64,000 nt of DNA from Parapristionchus giblindavisi (Eukaryota > Nematoda > Chromadorea > Rhabditida > Diplogasteridae). The stretch spans positions 372,001-436,000 of the forward strand of contig CALSFV010000046.1 of NCBI GenBank assembly GCA_943737045.1, given 5' to 3'. The position numbers were made by a program, and so were the translations under genes. Shown piece after piece: positions 51,165 to 62,260 of this stretch. The notes under the pieces were generated by a model. The model was not told the origin of the DNA and searched no databases. It saw nothing but the letters and a program-made list of their open reading frames with translations. Every line of letters starts with the position of its first letter. The first letter of the stretch is position 1.

Positions 51165-54100
51165 AACGATACCTATCGTGTCACATACCATGTGAAAGAG
51201 CAAAAAAAATCTGAATACGATACACTTTTCCATTCCTGAAAAGAGGTCACATAGGCCAAAATGCTAAAAAACAATTCATGACAAGTCAAATTATCAACGA
51301 TACTAATCGTGTCATATACCATGTGAAAGAGAAAAAAATTCTGAATCGTACACTCTTCAGCTCATGTCGAACCGTATTATTTTACGGTCGACACAATGAC
51401 CGAAGTACAAAAGTAGCTTTTACTCTTATATGATAAAAATTACTTGTGAAATGTGAAAATGGCAACGATACCTATCGTGTCATATACCATGTGAAAGAGA
51501 AAAAAATTCTGAATCGTACACTCTTCAGCTCATGTCGAACCGTATTATTTTACGGTCGACACAATGGCCGAAGTACAAAAGTAGCTTTTACTCTTATATG
51601 ATAAAAATTACTTGTGAAATGTGAAAATGGCAATGAAACCTATCTTGTCGTATACCCAACGAAAGAGCAAAAAAATCTGAATACGATACACTTTTCCATT
51701 CCTGAACAGCGGTCACATAGGCCAAAATGCTAAATTATCTTCCAGTACTCTTTGCATTTTCGCTACAAAACAATTCATGACAAGTCAAATTATCATCGAT
51801 ACTAATCGTGTCATATACCATGTGAAAGAGAAAAAAATTCTGAATCGTACACTCTTCAGCTCATGTCGAACCGTATTATTTTGCGGTCGACACAATGACC
51901 GAAGTACAAAAGTAGCTTTTACTCTTATATGATAAAAATTACTTGTGAAATGTGAAAATGGCAACGATACCTATCGTGTCGTATACCATGTGAAAGAGTA
52001 AAAAAATCTGAATACGATACACTTTTCCATTCCTGAACAGCGGTCACATAGGCCAAAATGCTAAATTATCTTCCAGTACTCTTTGCATTTTCGCTACAAA
52101 ACAATTCATGACAAGTCAAATTATCAACGATACTAATCGTGTCATATACCATGTGAAAGAGAAAAAAATTCTGAATCGTACACTCTTCAGCTCATGTCGA
52201 ACCGTATTATTTTACGGTCGACACAATGGCCGAAGTACAAAAGTAGCTTTTACTCTTATATGATAAAAATTACTTGTGAAATGTGAAAATGGCAACGATA
52301 CCTATCGTGTCATATACCATGTGAAAGAGAAAAAAATTCTGAATCGTACACTCTTCAGCTCATGTCGAACCGTATTATTTTACGGTCGACACAATGACCG
52401 AAGTACAAAAGTAGCTTTTACTCTTATATGATAAAAATTACTTGTGAAATGTGAAAATGGCAACGATACCTATCGTGTCGTATACCATGTGAAAGAGTAA
52501 AAAAATCTGAATACGATACACTTTTCCATTCCTGAAAAGCGGTCACATATGCCAAAATGCTAAATTATCTTCCAGTACTCTTTGCATTTTCCCTACAAAA
52601 CAATTCATGACAAGTCAAATTGTCAACGATACTAATCGTGTCATATACCATGTGAAAGAGAAAAAAATTCTGAATCGTACACTCTTCAGCTCATGTCGAA
52701 CCGTATTATTTTACGGTCGACACAATGACCGAAGTACAAAAGTAGCTTTTACTCTTATATGATAAAAATTACTTGTGAAATGTGAAAATGGCAACGATAC
52801 CTATCGTGTCACATACCATGTGAAAGAGCAAAAAAAATCTGAATACGATACACTTTTCCATTCCTGAAAAGAGGTCACATAGGCCAAAATGCTAAAAAAC
52901 AATTCATGACAAGTCAAATTATCAACGATACTAATCGTGTCATATACCATGTGAAAGAGAAAAAAATTCTGAATCGTACACTCTTCAGCTCATGTCGAAC
53001 CGTATTATTTTACGGTCGACACAATGACCGAAGTACAAAAGTAGCTTTTACTCTTATATGATAAAAATTACTTGTGAAATGTGAAAATGGCAACGATACC
53101 TATCGTGTCATATACCATGTGAAAGAGAAAAAAATTCTGAATCGTACACTCTTCAGCTCATGTCGAACCGTATTATTTTACGGTCGACACAATGGCCGAA
53201 GTACAAAAGTAGCTTTTACTCTTATATGATAAAAATTACTTGTGAAATGTGAAAATGGCAATGAAACCTATCTTGTCGTATACCCAACGAAAGAGCAAAA
53301 AAATCTGAATACGATACACTTTTCCATTCCTGAACAGCGGTCACATAGGCCAAAATGCTAAATTATCTTCCAGTACTCTTTGCATTTTCGCTACAAAACA
53401 ATTCATGACAAGTCAAATTATCATCGATACTAATCGTGTCATATACCATGTGAAAGAGAAAAAAATTCTGAATCGTACACTCTTCAGCTCATGTCGAACC
53501 GTATTATTTTGCGGTCGACACAATGACCGAAGTACAAAAGTAGCTTTTACTCTTATATGATAAAAATTACTTGTGAAATGTGAAAATGGCAACGATACCT
53601 ATCGTGTCGTATACCATGTGAAAGAGTAAAAAAATCTGAATACGATACACTTTTCCATTCCTGAACAGCGGTCACATAGGCCAAAATGCTAAATTATCTT
53701 CCAGTACTCTTTGCATTTTCGCTACAAAACAATTCATGACAAGTCAAATTATCAACGATACTAATCGTGTCATATACCATGTGAAAGAGAAAAAAATTCT
53801 GAATCGTACACTCTTCAGCTCATGTCGAACCGTATTATTTTACGGTCGACACAATGGCCGAAGTACAAAAGTAGCTTTTACTCTTATATGATAAAAATTA
53901 CTTGTGAAATGTGAAAATGGCAACGATACCTATCGTGTCATATACCATGTGAAAGAGAAAAAAATTCTGAATCGTACACTCTTCAGCTCATGTCGAACCG
54001 TATTATTTTACGGTCGACACAATGACCGAAGTACAAAAGTAGCTTTTACTCTTATATGATAAAAATTACTTGTGAAATGTGAAAATGGCAACGATACCTA

Positions 54101-54420
54101 TCGTGTCGTATACCATGTGAAAGAGTAAAAAAATCTGAATACGATACACTTTTCCATTCCTGAAAAGCGGTCACATATGCCAAAATGCTAAATTATCTTC
54201 CAGTACTCTTTGCATTTTCCCTACAAAACAATTCATGACAAGTCAAATTGTCAACGATACTAATCGTGTCATATACCATGTGAAAGAGATAAAAATGCTG
54301 AATCGTACACACTTCAGCTCCTGTCTAACCGTATTATTTTACAGTCGCGAAAATGGCCGAAGTACAAAAGTAGCTTTTACTCTTATATGATAAAAATTAC
54401 TTGTGAAATGTGAAAATGGC
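51165..54420 (-). repeat. 1,628-bp HOR in reverse orientation, two tandem copies
   Basis: Spacings 299, 168, 331, 331, 168, 331 occur twice (51165-52792, 52793-54420). The private marker TATTTTGCGGTCG is found at 51,883 and 53,511, 1,628 bp apart, and once more at 48,531. Read on the minus strand the monomer order is the same as the 1,627-bp HOR of the left block. Confidence 0.83.
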
Positions 54421-57337
54421 AATGAAACCTATCTTGTCGTATACCCAACGAAAGAGCAAAAAAATCTGAATACGATACACTTTTCCATTCCTGAACAGCG
54501 GTCACATAGGCCAAAATGCTAAATTATCTTCCAGTACTCTTTGCATTTTCGCTACAAAACAATTCATGACAAGTCAAATTATCATCGATACTAATCGTGT
54601 CATATACCATGTGAAAGAGAAAAAAATTCTGAATCGTACACTCTTCAGCTCATGTCGAACCGTATTATTTTACGGTCGACACAATGACCGAAGTACAAAA
54701 GTAGCTTTTACTCTTATATGATAAAAATTACTTGTGAAATGTAAAAATGGCAACGATACCTATCGTGTCGTATACCATGTGAAAGAGTAAAAAAATCTGA
54801 ATACGATACACTTTTCCATTCCTGAAAAGCGGTCACATATGCCAAAATGCTAAATTATCTTCCAGTACTCTTTGCATTTTCCCTACAAAACAATTCATGA
54901 CAAGTCAAATTGTCAACGATACTAATCGTGTCATATACCATGGAAAGAGAAAAAAATTCTGAATCGTACACTCTTCAGCTCATGTCGAACCGTATTATTT
55001 TACGGTCGACACAATGACCGAAGTACAAAAGTAGCTTTTACTCTTATATGATAAAAATTACTTGTGAAATGTGAAAATGGCAACGATACCTATCGTGTCA
55101 CATACCATGTGAAAGAGCAAAAAAAATCTGAATACGATACACTTTTCCATTCCTGAAAAGAGGTCACATAGGCCAAAATGCTAAAAAACAATTCATGACA
55201 AGTCAAATTATCAACGATACTAATCGTGTCATATACCATGTGAAAGATAAAAAAATTCTGAATCGTACACTCTTCAGCTCATGTCGAACCGTATTATTTT
55301 ACGGTCGACACAATGACCGAAGTACAAAAGTAGCTTTTACTCTTATATGATAAAAATTACTTGTGAAATGTGAAAATGGCAACGATACCTATCGTGTCAT
55401 ATACCATGTGAAAGAGAAAAAAATTCTGAATCGTACACTCTTCAGCTCATGTCGAACCGTATTATTTTACGGTCGACACAATGGCCGAAGTACAAAAGTA
55501 GCTTTTACTCTTATATGATAAAAATTACTTGTGAAATGTGAAAATGGCAATGAAACCTATCTTGTCGTATACCCAACGAAAGAGCAAAAAAATCTGAATA
55601 CGATACACTTTTCCATTCCTGAACAGCGGTCACATAGGCCAAAATGCTAAATTATCTTCCAGTACTCTTTGCATTTTCGCTACAAAACAATTCATGACAA
55701 GTCAAATTATCAACGATACTAATCGTGTCATATACCATGTGAAAGAGAAAAAAATTCTGAATCGTACACTCTTCAGCTCATGTCGAACCGTATTATTTTA
55801 CGGTCGACACAATGGCCGAAGTACAAAAGTAGCTTTTACTCTTATATGATAAAAATTACTTGTGAAATGTGAAAATGGCAACGATACCTATCGTGTCGTA
55901 TACCATGTGAAAGAGTAAAAAAATCTGAATACGATACACTTTTCCATTCCTGAAAAGCGGTCACATATGCCAAAATGCTAAATTATCTTCCAGTACTCTT
56001 TGCATTTTCCCTACAAAACAATTCATGACAAGTCAAATTGTCAACGATACTAATCGTGTCATATACCATGGAAAGAGAAAAAAATTCTGAATCGTACACT
56101 CTTCAGCTCATGTCGAACCGTATTATTTTACGGTCGACACAATGACCGAAGTACAAAAGTAGCTTTTACTCTTATATGATAAAAATTACTTGTGAAATGT
56201 GAAAATGGCAACGATACCTATCGTGTCACATACCATGTGAAAGAGCAAAAAAAATCTGAATACGATACACTTTTCCATTCCTGAAAAGAGGTCACATAGG
56301 CCAAAATGCTAAAAAACAATTCATGACAAGTCAAATTATCAACGATACTAATCGTGTCATATACCATGTGAAAGAGAAAAAAATTCTGAATCGTACACTC
56401 TTCAGCTCATGTCGAACCGTATTATTTTACGGTCGACACAATGACCGAAGTACAAAAGTAGCTTTTACTCTTATATGATAAAAATTACTTGTGAAATGTG
56501 AAAATGGCAACGATACCTATCGTGTCATATACCATGTGAAAGAGAAAAAAATTCTGAATCGTACACTCTTCAGCTCATGTCGAACCGTATTATTTTACGG
56601 TCGACACAATGGCCGAAGTACAAAAGTAGCTTTTACTCTTATATGATAAAAATTACTTGTGAAATGTGAAAATGGCAATGAAACCTATCTTGTCGTATAC
56701 CCAACGAAAGAGCAAAAAAATCTGAATACGATACACTTTTCCATTCCTGAACAGCGGTCACATAGGCCAAAATGCTAAATTATCTTCCAGTACTCTTTGC
56801 ATTTTCGCTACAAAACAATTCATGACAAGTCAAATTATCAACGATACTAATCGTGTCATATACCATGTGAAAGAGAAAAAAATTCTGAATCGTACACTCT
56901 TCAGCTCATGTCGAACCGTATTATTTTACGGTCGACACAATGACCGAAGTACAAAAGTAGCTTTTACTCTTATATGATAAAAATTACTTGTGAAATGTGA
57001 AAATGGCAACGATACCTATCGTGTCGTATACCATGTGAGAGAGTAAAAAAATCTGAATACGATACACTTTTCCATTCCTAAAAAGCGGTCACATATGCCA
57101 AAATGCTAAATTATCTTCCAGTACTCTTTGCATTTTCCCTACAAAACAATTCATGACAAGTCAAATTGTCAACGATACTAATCGTGTCATATACCATGGA
57201 AAGAGAAAAAAATGCTGAATCGTACACACTTCAGCTCATGTCGAACCGTATTATTTTACGGTCGACACAATGACCGAAGTACAAAAGTAGCTTTTACTCT
57301 TATATGATAAAAATTACTTGTGAAATGTGAAAATGGC

Positions 57338-58995
57338 AATGAAACCTATCTTGTCGTATACCCAACGAAAGAGCAAAAAAATCTGAATACGATACACTTT
57401 TCCATTCCTGAACAGCGGTCACATAGGCCAAAATGCTAAATTATCTTCCAGTACTCTTTGCATTTTCGCTACAAAACAATTCATGACAAGTCAAATTATC
57501 AACGATACTAATCGTGTCATATACCATGTGAAAGAGAAAAAAATTCTGAATCGTACACTCTTCAGCTCATGTCGAACCGTATTATTTTACGGTCGACACA
57601 ATGACCGAAGTACAAAAGTAGCTTTTACTCTTATATGATAAAAATTACTTGTGAAATGTGAAAATGGCAACGATACCTATCGTGTCGTATACCATGTGAA
57701 AGAGTAAAAAAATCTGAATACGATACACTTTTCCATTCCTGAAAAGCGGTCACATATGCCAAAATGCTAAATTATCTTCCAGTACTCTTTGCATTTTCCC
57801 TACAAAACAATTCATGACAAGTCAAATTGTCAACGATACTAATCGTGTCATATACCATGGAAAGAGAAAAAAATGCTGAATCGTACACACTTCAGCTCAT
57901 GTCGAACCGTATTATTTTACGGTCGACACAATGACCGAAGTACAAAAGTAGCTTTTACTCTTATATGATAAAAATTACTTGTGAAATGTGAAAATAGCAA
58001 CGATACCTATCGTGTCATATACCATGTGAAAGAGAAAAAAATGCTGAATCGTACACACTTCAGCTCATGTCGAACCGTATTATTTTACGGTCGACACAAT
58101 GACCGAAGTACAAAAGTAGCTTTTACTCTTATATGATAAAAATTACTTGTGAAATGTGAAAATGGCAATGAAACCTATCTTGTCGTATACCCAACGAAAG
58201 AGCAAAAAAATCTGAATACGATACACTTTTCCATTCCTGAACAGCGGTCACATAGGCCAAAATGCTAAATTATCTTCCAGTACTCTTTGCATTTTCGCTA
58301 CAAAACAATTCATGACAAGTCAAATTATCAACGATACTAATCGTGTCATATACCATGTGAAAGAGAAAAAAATTCTGAATCGTACACTCTTCAGCTCATG
58401 TCGAACCGTATTATTTTACGGTCGACACAATGACCGAAGTACAAAAGTAGCTTTTACTCTTATATGATAAAAATTACTTGTGAAATGTGAAAATGGCAAC
58501 GATACCTATCGTGTCGTATACCATGTGAAAGAGTAAAAAAATCTGAATACGATACACTTTTCCATTCCTGAAAAGCGGTCACATATGCCAAAATGCTAAA
58601 TTATCTTCCAGTACTCTTTGCATTTTCCCTACAAAACAATTCATGACAAGTCAAATTGTCAACGATACTAATCGTGTCATATACCATGGAAAGAGAAAAA
58701 AATGCTGAATCGTACACACTTCAGCTCATGTCGAACCGTATTATTTTACGGTCGACACAATGACCGAAGTACAAAAGTAGCTTTTACTCTTATATGATAA
58801 AAATTACTTGTGAAATGTGAAAATAGCAACGATACCTATCGTGTCATATACCATGTGAAAGAGAAAAAAATGCTGAATCGTACACACTTCAGCTCATGTC
58901 GAACCGTATTATTTTACGGTCGACACAATGACCGAAGTACAAAAGTAGCTTTTACTCTTATATGATAAAAATTACTTGTGAAATGTGAAAATGGC
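57338..58995 (-). repeat. 829-bp HOR in reverse orientation, two tandem copies
   Basis: Spacings 331, 330, 168 occur twice (57338-58166, 58167-58995). The private change GAAAATAGCAACG in place of GAAAATGGCAACG lies at 57,996 and 58,825, exactly 829 bp apart. The next unit is interrupted by the transposable element. Confidence 0.87.
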
Positions 58996-59290
58996 AATGA
59001 AATCTATCTTGTCGTATACCCAACGAAAGAGCAAAAAAATCTGAATACGATACACTTTTCCATTCCTGAACAGCGGTCACATAGGCCAAAATGCTAAATT
59101 ATCTTCCAGTACTCTTTGCATTTTCGCTACAAAACAATTCATGACAAGTCAAATTATCATCGATACTAATCGTGTCATATACCATGTGAAAGAGAAAAAA
59201 ATTCTGAATCGTACACTCTTCAGCTCATGTCGAACCGTATTATTTTACGGTCGACACAATGACCGAAGTACAAAAGTAGCTTTTACTCTT

Positions 59291-59294
59291 ATAT
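59291..59294. repeat. Target-site duplication, left copy (ATAT)
   Basis: The uninterrupted satellite reads CTCTTATATGATAAAAA. Here it reads CTCTTATAT then GAGAGGAATCGC, and at the other end GCGATTCCTCTC then ATATGATAAA. ATAT is therefore present on both sides. Because ATAT is its own reverse complement, a 2-bp TA duplication with termini starting TGAGAGG fits equally well. Confidence 0.85.
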
Positions 59295-60244
59295 GAGAGG
59301 AATCGCGAGAAAATCGACCGTTTCGGAGGGTCCGCGGCGGTAGAAATTTCGACCCCCTGAAAAATTCAGATTAAGTACTTCGAACGATGCTCTATCAAAC
59401 TTTTTCGAGTAGCGGTAGGTCAAAGTTGGCAGGTACGGTATTTTTGGCTCGAGTGTGTGTCAGAAAAATGATCAGAACTCCGTTCAAAATAATGATAGAA
59501 AGTTTTTCAAAAAAAGCATCGAAAGAGGAGATCCTGGGCAACATTTCCCAGTTGATGACGTCATTTGTCAACCATGCGCCGGTGCGGGGCGGTCGGTTTT
59601 ATGAAAAAGTGACGTAACTTTCCTAATCGGAAAAAGTGGAATTTTCTTCTATGCGCGTTTTGTTGCACCCATATGTGTCTAAAAATGACCCAAGTTTCAG
59701 AGGATTTGAGAAATGGGAAAAAAAATGGCGTTGATTTTAGTAACGCGACCTCGGACCTGTCAAAGGAAAGAACGGCTTATTCATTTATCAAGAAACAGCA
59801 AAGGAGTTTAAATGACTCAAAAACATCCGAAAAAACATTACGAGCTCAAAATACCCATATATGACAGTTATTTGAAACACAAAATCACCGAGTTCCGAAA
59901 AATTTGGAAAAAAACATATTTTGCTTTTCCACGTGGAACAAAAGTTTCAGTAATGTTAATTAATCTTTATAATATTTCTTGTAATGTTTTTGAACATTTA
60001 TGTTTTTGGAAGTGAAGGCCTACCTGCTCTTAGAGCCGAGATATCCGCCATCGAGATTACACACGCGCGCCCCAACTCCGCGCGACTCATCATCCGCTCT
60101 CTCACTCCCACACGCTCTTTCGAGAACAGACAGGGAGAGAAAAAAAGGAGAAGAGAGACTAACATCTGGCAACTACACGAAATGGAGATGTTAGAAAACT
60201 GAGCGAACAGAGTTCCATTTGAACAACAAAGAACGAGTGTGAGC
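59295..60244 (+). repeat. Left terminal inverted repeat of the foldback element
   Basis: This arm matches 61287-62256 in reverse complement over its full length at very high identity, except for about 30 bp just inside the 12-bp tip and an indel of about 30 bp. It contains the palindromes TGACGTCA (59556-59563) and TTCCACGTGGAA (59927-59938). Short open frames in it (starting near 59,387, 59,673 and 59,812) recur in the other arm and are not considered genes. Confidence 0.9.
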
Positions 60245-60430
60245 CGATCTTTTTTATATATCACATAGCGCGCGGCGAAGGTCAGCCGGTTTAGGGAGAG
60301 GCAGCGGAGAGACAATCGAGAGGCGGGGCGAGATCTATCCTAGCTCGATCAGACGATCTAGCTCGCTCAGACTTCCGTTCTTTAGAGCATAGTGTCATTT
60401 TCTTATGCAAGTACATTTTATACGCACAAT
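60245..60430. other. Element interior, left-specific GC-rich segment
   Basis: This segment inside the left arm has no clear match at the corresponding place on the right, apart from the last 30 bp or so, which resemble 61,211-61,235 in reverse complement. It contains GCGCGCGGCGAAGG, purine-rich GGGAGAGGCAGCGGAGAG and a local repetition of AGCTCG followed by CAGAC. No coding sequence is seen. Confidence 0.6.
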
Positions 60431-60493
60431 AGATAAGATGCATTTATTAGAGAAATCAGTCATAATTCAAAACAATTATCATTGAAATAACAT
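60431..60493 (+). repeat. Inner inverted repeat, left copy
   Basis: 63 bp from AGATAAGATGCATTTATTAG to CATTGAAATAACAT are the reverse complement of 61148-61210 with a handful of substitutions. It is more diverged than the outer arms. The spacing to the outer arm differs on the two sides, so one or both flanks have gained or lost sequence. Confidence 0.82.
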
Positions 60494-60866
60494 ATTTCAA
60501 AGAGAAATCAATGACAAACGGATGTTTTAAAGATGTTTTTAGTTTAGTGATCGAATGAGACAGAGACAAATTATATGTGTGATGGATTAACAATAATTTG
60601 TAGTAGATTACTAGCAGTGCTAGGGGGATCCATAAATTGTTTTATTTGCGAGCGTTTTATACTTTAGCGCGGGAAGAGCATTTCGCTAGCGCGGAAGGTC
60701 GCTGCGCGTCCATCCGCCTCAATTACCCTTTGAGAAGAGATGTGTTGCCATAAAATGAACGTTTTCCAGCTCAGAATGACTCAAAACAACTTGTTTCATC
60801 ATTCTTAGCACGAAAAAAATACCTTGGAACACGTTTTCTGTGTCTGTAAAAATCAGCAAAAGATTT
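60494..60866. other. Element centre, unique sequence, no gene seen
   Basis: AT-rich sequence with a GC-rich patch at about 60,660-60,715 that holds a near-direct repeat (TAGCGCGGGAAGA and TAGCGCGGAAGG). No open frame of note and no recognisable domain is present. If the tRNA-like box at 60867-60932 is a SINE head, part of this stretch would be the SINE body, read on the minus strand. Confidence 0.5.
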
Positions 60867-60932
60867 GGATCGAACCGGGGTTCGAACCCGCTCGGTGTTT
60901 CAGAGCGGTACCTCTTTACCTCGACGCCTCGA
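60867..60932 (-). mobile_element. tRNA-like segment, possible SINE head
   Basis: On the minus strand the segment contains GGTTCGAACCC, a full match to the RNA polymerase III B box (GGTTCGANNCC). Upstream is GCGTCGAGGTAAAGAGG, which resembles an A box only weakly. The paired stretches CCGCTC and GAGCGG lie between. A T-arm can be drawn with four of five pairs, but the acceptor stem does not pair, so this is not an intact tRNA gene. A tRNA-derived SINE or tRNA relic inserted in the centre of the foldback element is the likely reading. No poly-A tail or target duplication is evident. Confidence 0.5.
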
Positions 60933-60946
60933 ATGATTTTGCTTGT

Positions 60947-60963
60947 TTTATTTATTTATTTAT
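60947..60963 (+). repeat. (TTTA)n microsatellite
   Basis: About four units of TTTA end at TTATCGTACACC. It sits upstream of the tRNA-like segment when that is read on the minus strand. Confidence 0.85.
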
Positions 60964-61147
60964 CGTACACCGCAAGGGTGTTTCAACAAGTACAAAGTGT
61001 TCGAGTGCAAAAAAATATGTGAATAAATAAAAATTATTAAAAGAGAGGTGGATGGGGATGGGGGGAAGGTGAGAGATCAATTGAGTTACTAAACATAGTA
61101 ATAATAATAGTAACATAGTAACATGATACAACGGATGTCTTCGTAAT
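60964..61147. other. Element centre, right part, no gene seen
   Basis: Contains CACCGCAAGGGTGTTTCAAC, a G-rich patch (GGATGGGGATGGGGGGAAGG near 61,051) and a run of short ATAGTAA-like repeats (about 61,097-61,125). The G-rich patch has several G-runs but I cannot establish a quadruplex. Short frames starting near 60,824 and 60,840 overlap each other and look like chance frames. Confidence 0.5.
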
Positions 61148-61210
61148 ATGTTATCTCAATGTTAATTGTTTTCAATTATGACTGATTTCTCTAATAAATG
61201 TATCTTATCT
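61148..61210 (-). repeat. Inner inverted repeat, right copy
   Basis: Reverse-complement partner of 60431-60493. A weaker match continues for about 25 bp toward the outer arm (AAGTACA and neighbouring bases). The inner and outer pairs could be one ancestral arm of more than 1 kb broken by later indels. Confidence 0.8.
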
Positions 61211-61273
61211 AACATTAGTTTTGACATTGTACTTCATCATTCCTTGAAGAGCGAGAGAGAGCGAGGAAGGTTT

Positions 61274-61287
61274 GGGGGGGGGGGGGG
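61274..61287 (+). repeat. Poly-G tract (14 G) at the inner edge of the right arm
   Basis: Fourteen consecutive G lie exactly where the match to the left arm stops. The upstream flank is GA-rich (GAGCGAGAGAGAGCGAGGAAGG). The length of such a tract is the least reliable part of the sequence. Confidence 0.85.
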
Positions 61288-62256
61288 CTCACACTCGTTC
61301 TTTGTTGTTCAAATAGAACTCTGTTCGCTCAGTTTTCTAACATCTCCATTTCGTGTAGTTGCCAGATGTTAGTCTATCTTCTCCTTTTTTCTCTCCCTGT
61401 CTGTTCTCGAAAGAGCGTGTGGGAGTGAGAGAGCGGATGATGAGTCGCGCGGAGTTGGGGCGCGCGTGTGTAATCTCGATGGCGGATATCTCGGCTCTAA
61501 GAGCAGGTAGGCCTTCACTTCCAAAAACATAAATGTTCAAAAACATTACAAGAAATATTATAAAGATTAATTAACATTACTGAAACTTTTGTTCCACGTG
61601 GAAAAGCAAAATATGTTTTTTTCCAAATTTTTCGGAACTCGGTGATTTTGTGTTTCAAATAACTGTCATATATGGGTATTTTGAGCTCGTAATGTTTTTT
61701 CGGATGTTTTTGAGTCATTTAAACTCCTTTGCTGTTTCTTGATAAATGAATAAGCCGTTCTTTCCTTTGACAGGTCCGAGGTCGCGTTACTAAAATCAAC
61801 GCCATTTTTTTTCCCATTTCTCAAATCCTCTGAAACTTGGGTCATTTTTAGACACATATGGGTGCAACAAAACGCGCATAGAAGAAAATTCCACTTTTTC
61901 CGATTAGGAAAGTTACGTCACTTTTTCATAAAACCGACCGCCCCGCACCGGCGCATGGTTGACAAATGACGTCATCAACTGGGAAATGTTGCCCAGGATC
62001 TCCTCTTTCGATGCTTTTTTTGAAAAACTTTCTATCATTATTTTGAACGGAGTTCTGATCATTTTTCTGACACACACTCGAGCCAAAAATACCGTACCTG
62101 CCAACTTTGACCTACCGCTACTCGAAAATGAGAACAGATATGCAAATTCGGCCAACGCAGTTTGATAGAGCATCGTTCAAAGTACTTAATCTGAATTTTT
62201 CAGGGGGTCGAAATTTCTACCGCCGGGGGGTGGTCGAACCTCTGGCGATTCCTCTC
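61287..62256 (-). repeat. Right terminal inverted repeat of the foldback element
   Basis: Reverse complement of the left arm, starting at GCTCACACTCGTTC and ending GCGATTCCTCTC. It carries about 30 bp absent from the left arm (about 62,130-62,159, containing AACAGATATGCAAATTCGGC). Its TGACGTCA is at 61967-61974 and its TTCCACGTGGAA at 61592-61603. Confidence 0.9.
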
Positions 62257-62260
62257 ATAT
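62257..62260. repeat. Target-site duplication, right copy (ATAT)
   Basis: Matches 59291-59294. The satellite resumes with GATAAAAAATACTTG, one substitution from the usual GATAAAAATTACTTG. Confidence 0.85.

Larger units (their letters stand above)
20693..59294 (-). repeat. Satellite array, right block (reverse orientation)
   Basis: The same M1 and M2 monomers continue in reverse complement (anchor GAAAATGGC, spacings 168, 298-299, 330-333). Compared with the left block, M2 subtype c is frequent (GTCGTATACCATGTG then AGAGTAAAAAAATCTG in this orientation). M1-prime appears in two forms, one with CCATGGAAAG and one with GAGATAAAAATGCTG. A mosaic of M1-prime and M1 is also present. HOR units of 629, 661, 829, 1128, 1492, 1628 and 1661 bp are found. 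There are no genes; the recurrent frames of 60-75 codons starting near M2 copies are satellite by-products. Confidence 0.96.
59295..62256. mobile_element. Foldback-type DNA transposon (non-autonomous), 2,962 bp
   Basis: This is the only non-satellite sequence in the window. It has termini GAGAGGAATCGC and GCGATTCCTCTC, long inverted arms of about 950 bp (59295-60244 and 61287-62256), a shorter inner inverted repeat and a central region of about 650 bp with a tRNA-like segment. It is inserted in an M1 monomer, and the satellite register is exact when the element and one ATAT are removed (299 + 32 = 331 bp). No transposase or other long open frame is visible; the longest frame is 105 codons, lies on the minus strand within the left arm and the sequence just inside it, and resembles no protein I recognise. 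Superfamily is uncertain: an ATAT or TA duplication is compatible with several DNA-transposon groups. Mobilisation would need a transposase from elsewhere (inference). Confidence 0.88.

Noticed and set aside
59556..59563. TGACGTCA and TTCCACGTGGAA as promoter elements of the foldback element
   Set aside because: They are short palindromes that occur in both arms with no accompanying core promoter or gene. I mention them in the arm entries but do not annotate them as regulatory sites.
59387..60315. Several short frames in the left arm of the element and their copies at 61,337-62,173
   Set aside because: They lie in the inverted arms in overlapping frames on both strands, are at most 105 codons, and show no transposase motif. 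An arm-encoded protein duplicated at both ends is not plausible.
60867..60932. Functional tRNA gene on the minus strand
   Set aside because: The B box is perfect, but the acceptor stem does not pair and the A box is weak, so I call it tRNA-like only.
59295..62256. LTR retrotransposon
   Set aside because: The long terminal repeats are inverted, not direct, and there is no primer-binding site, polypurine tract next to an LTR, or gag/pol frame.
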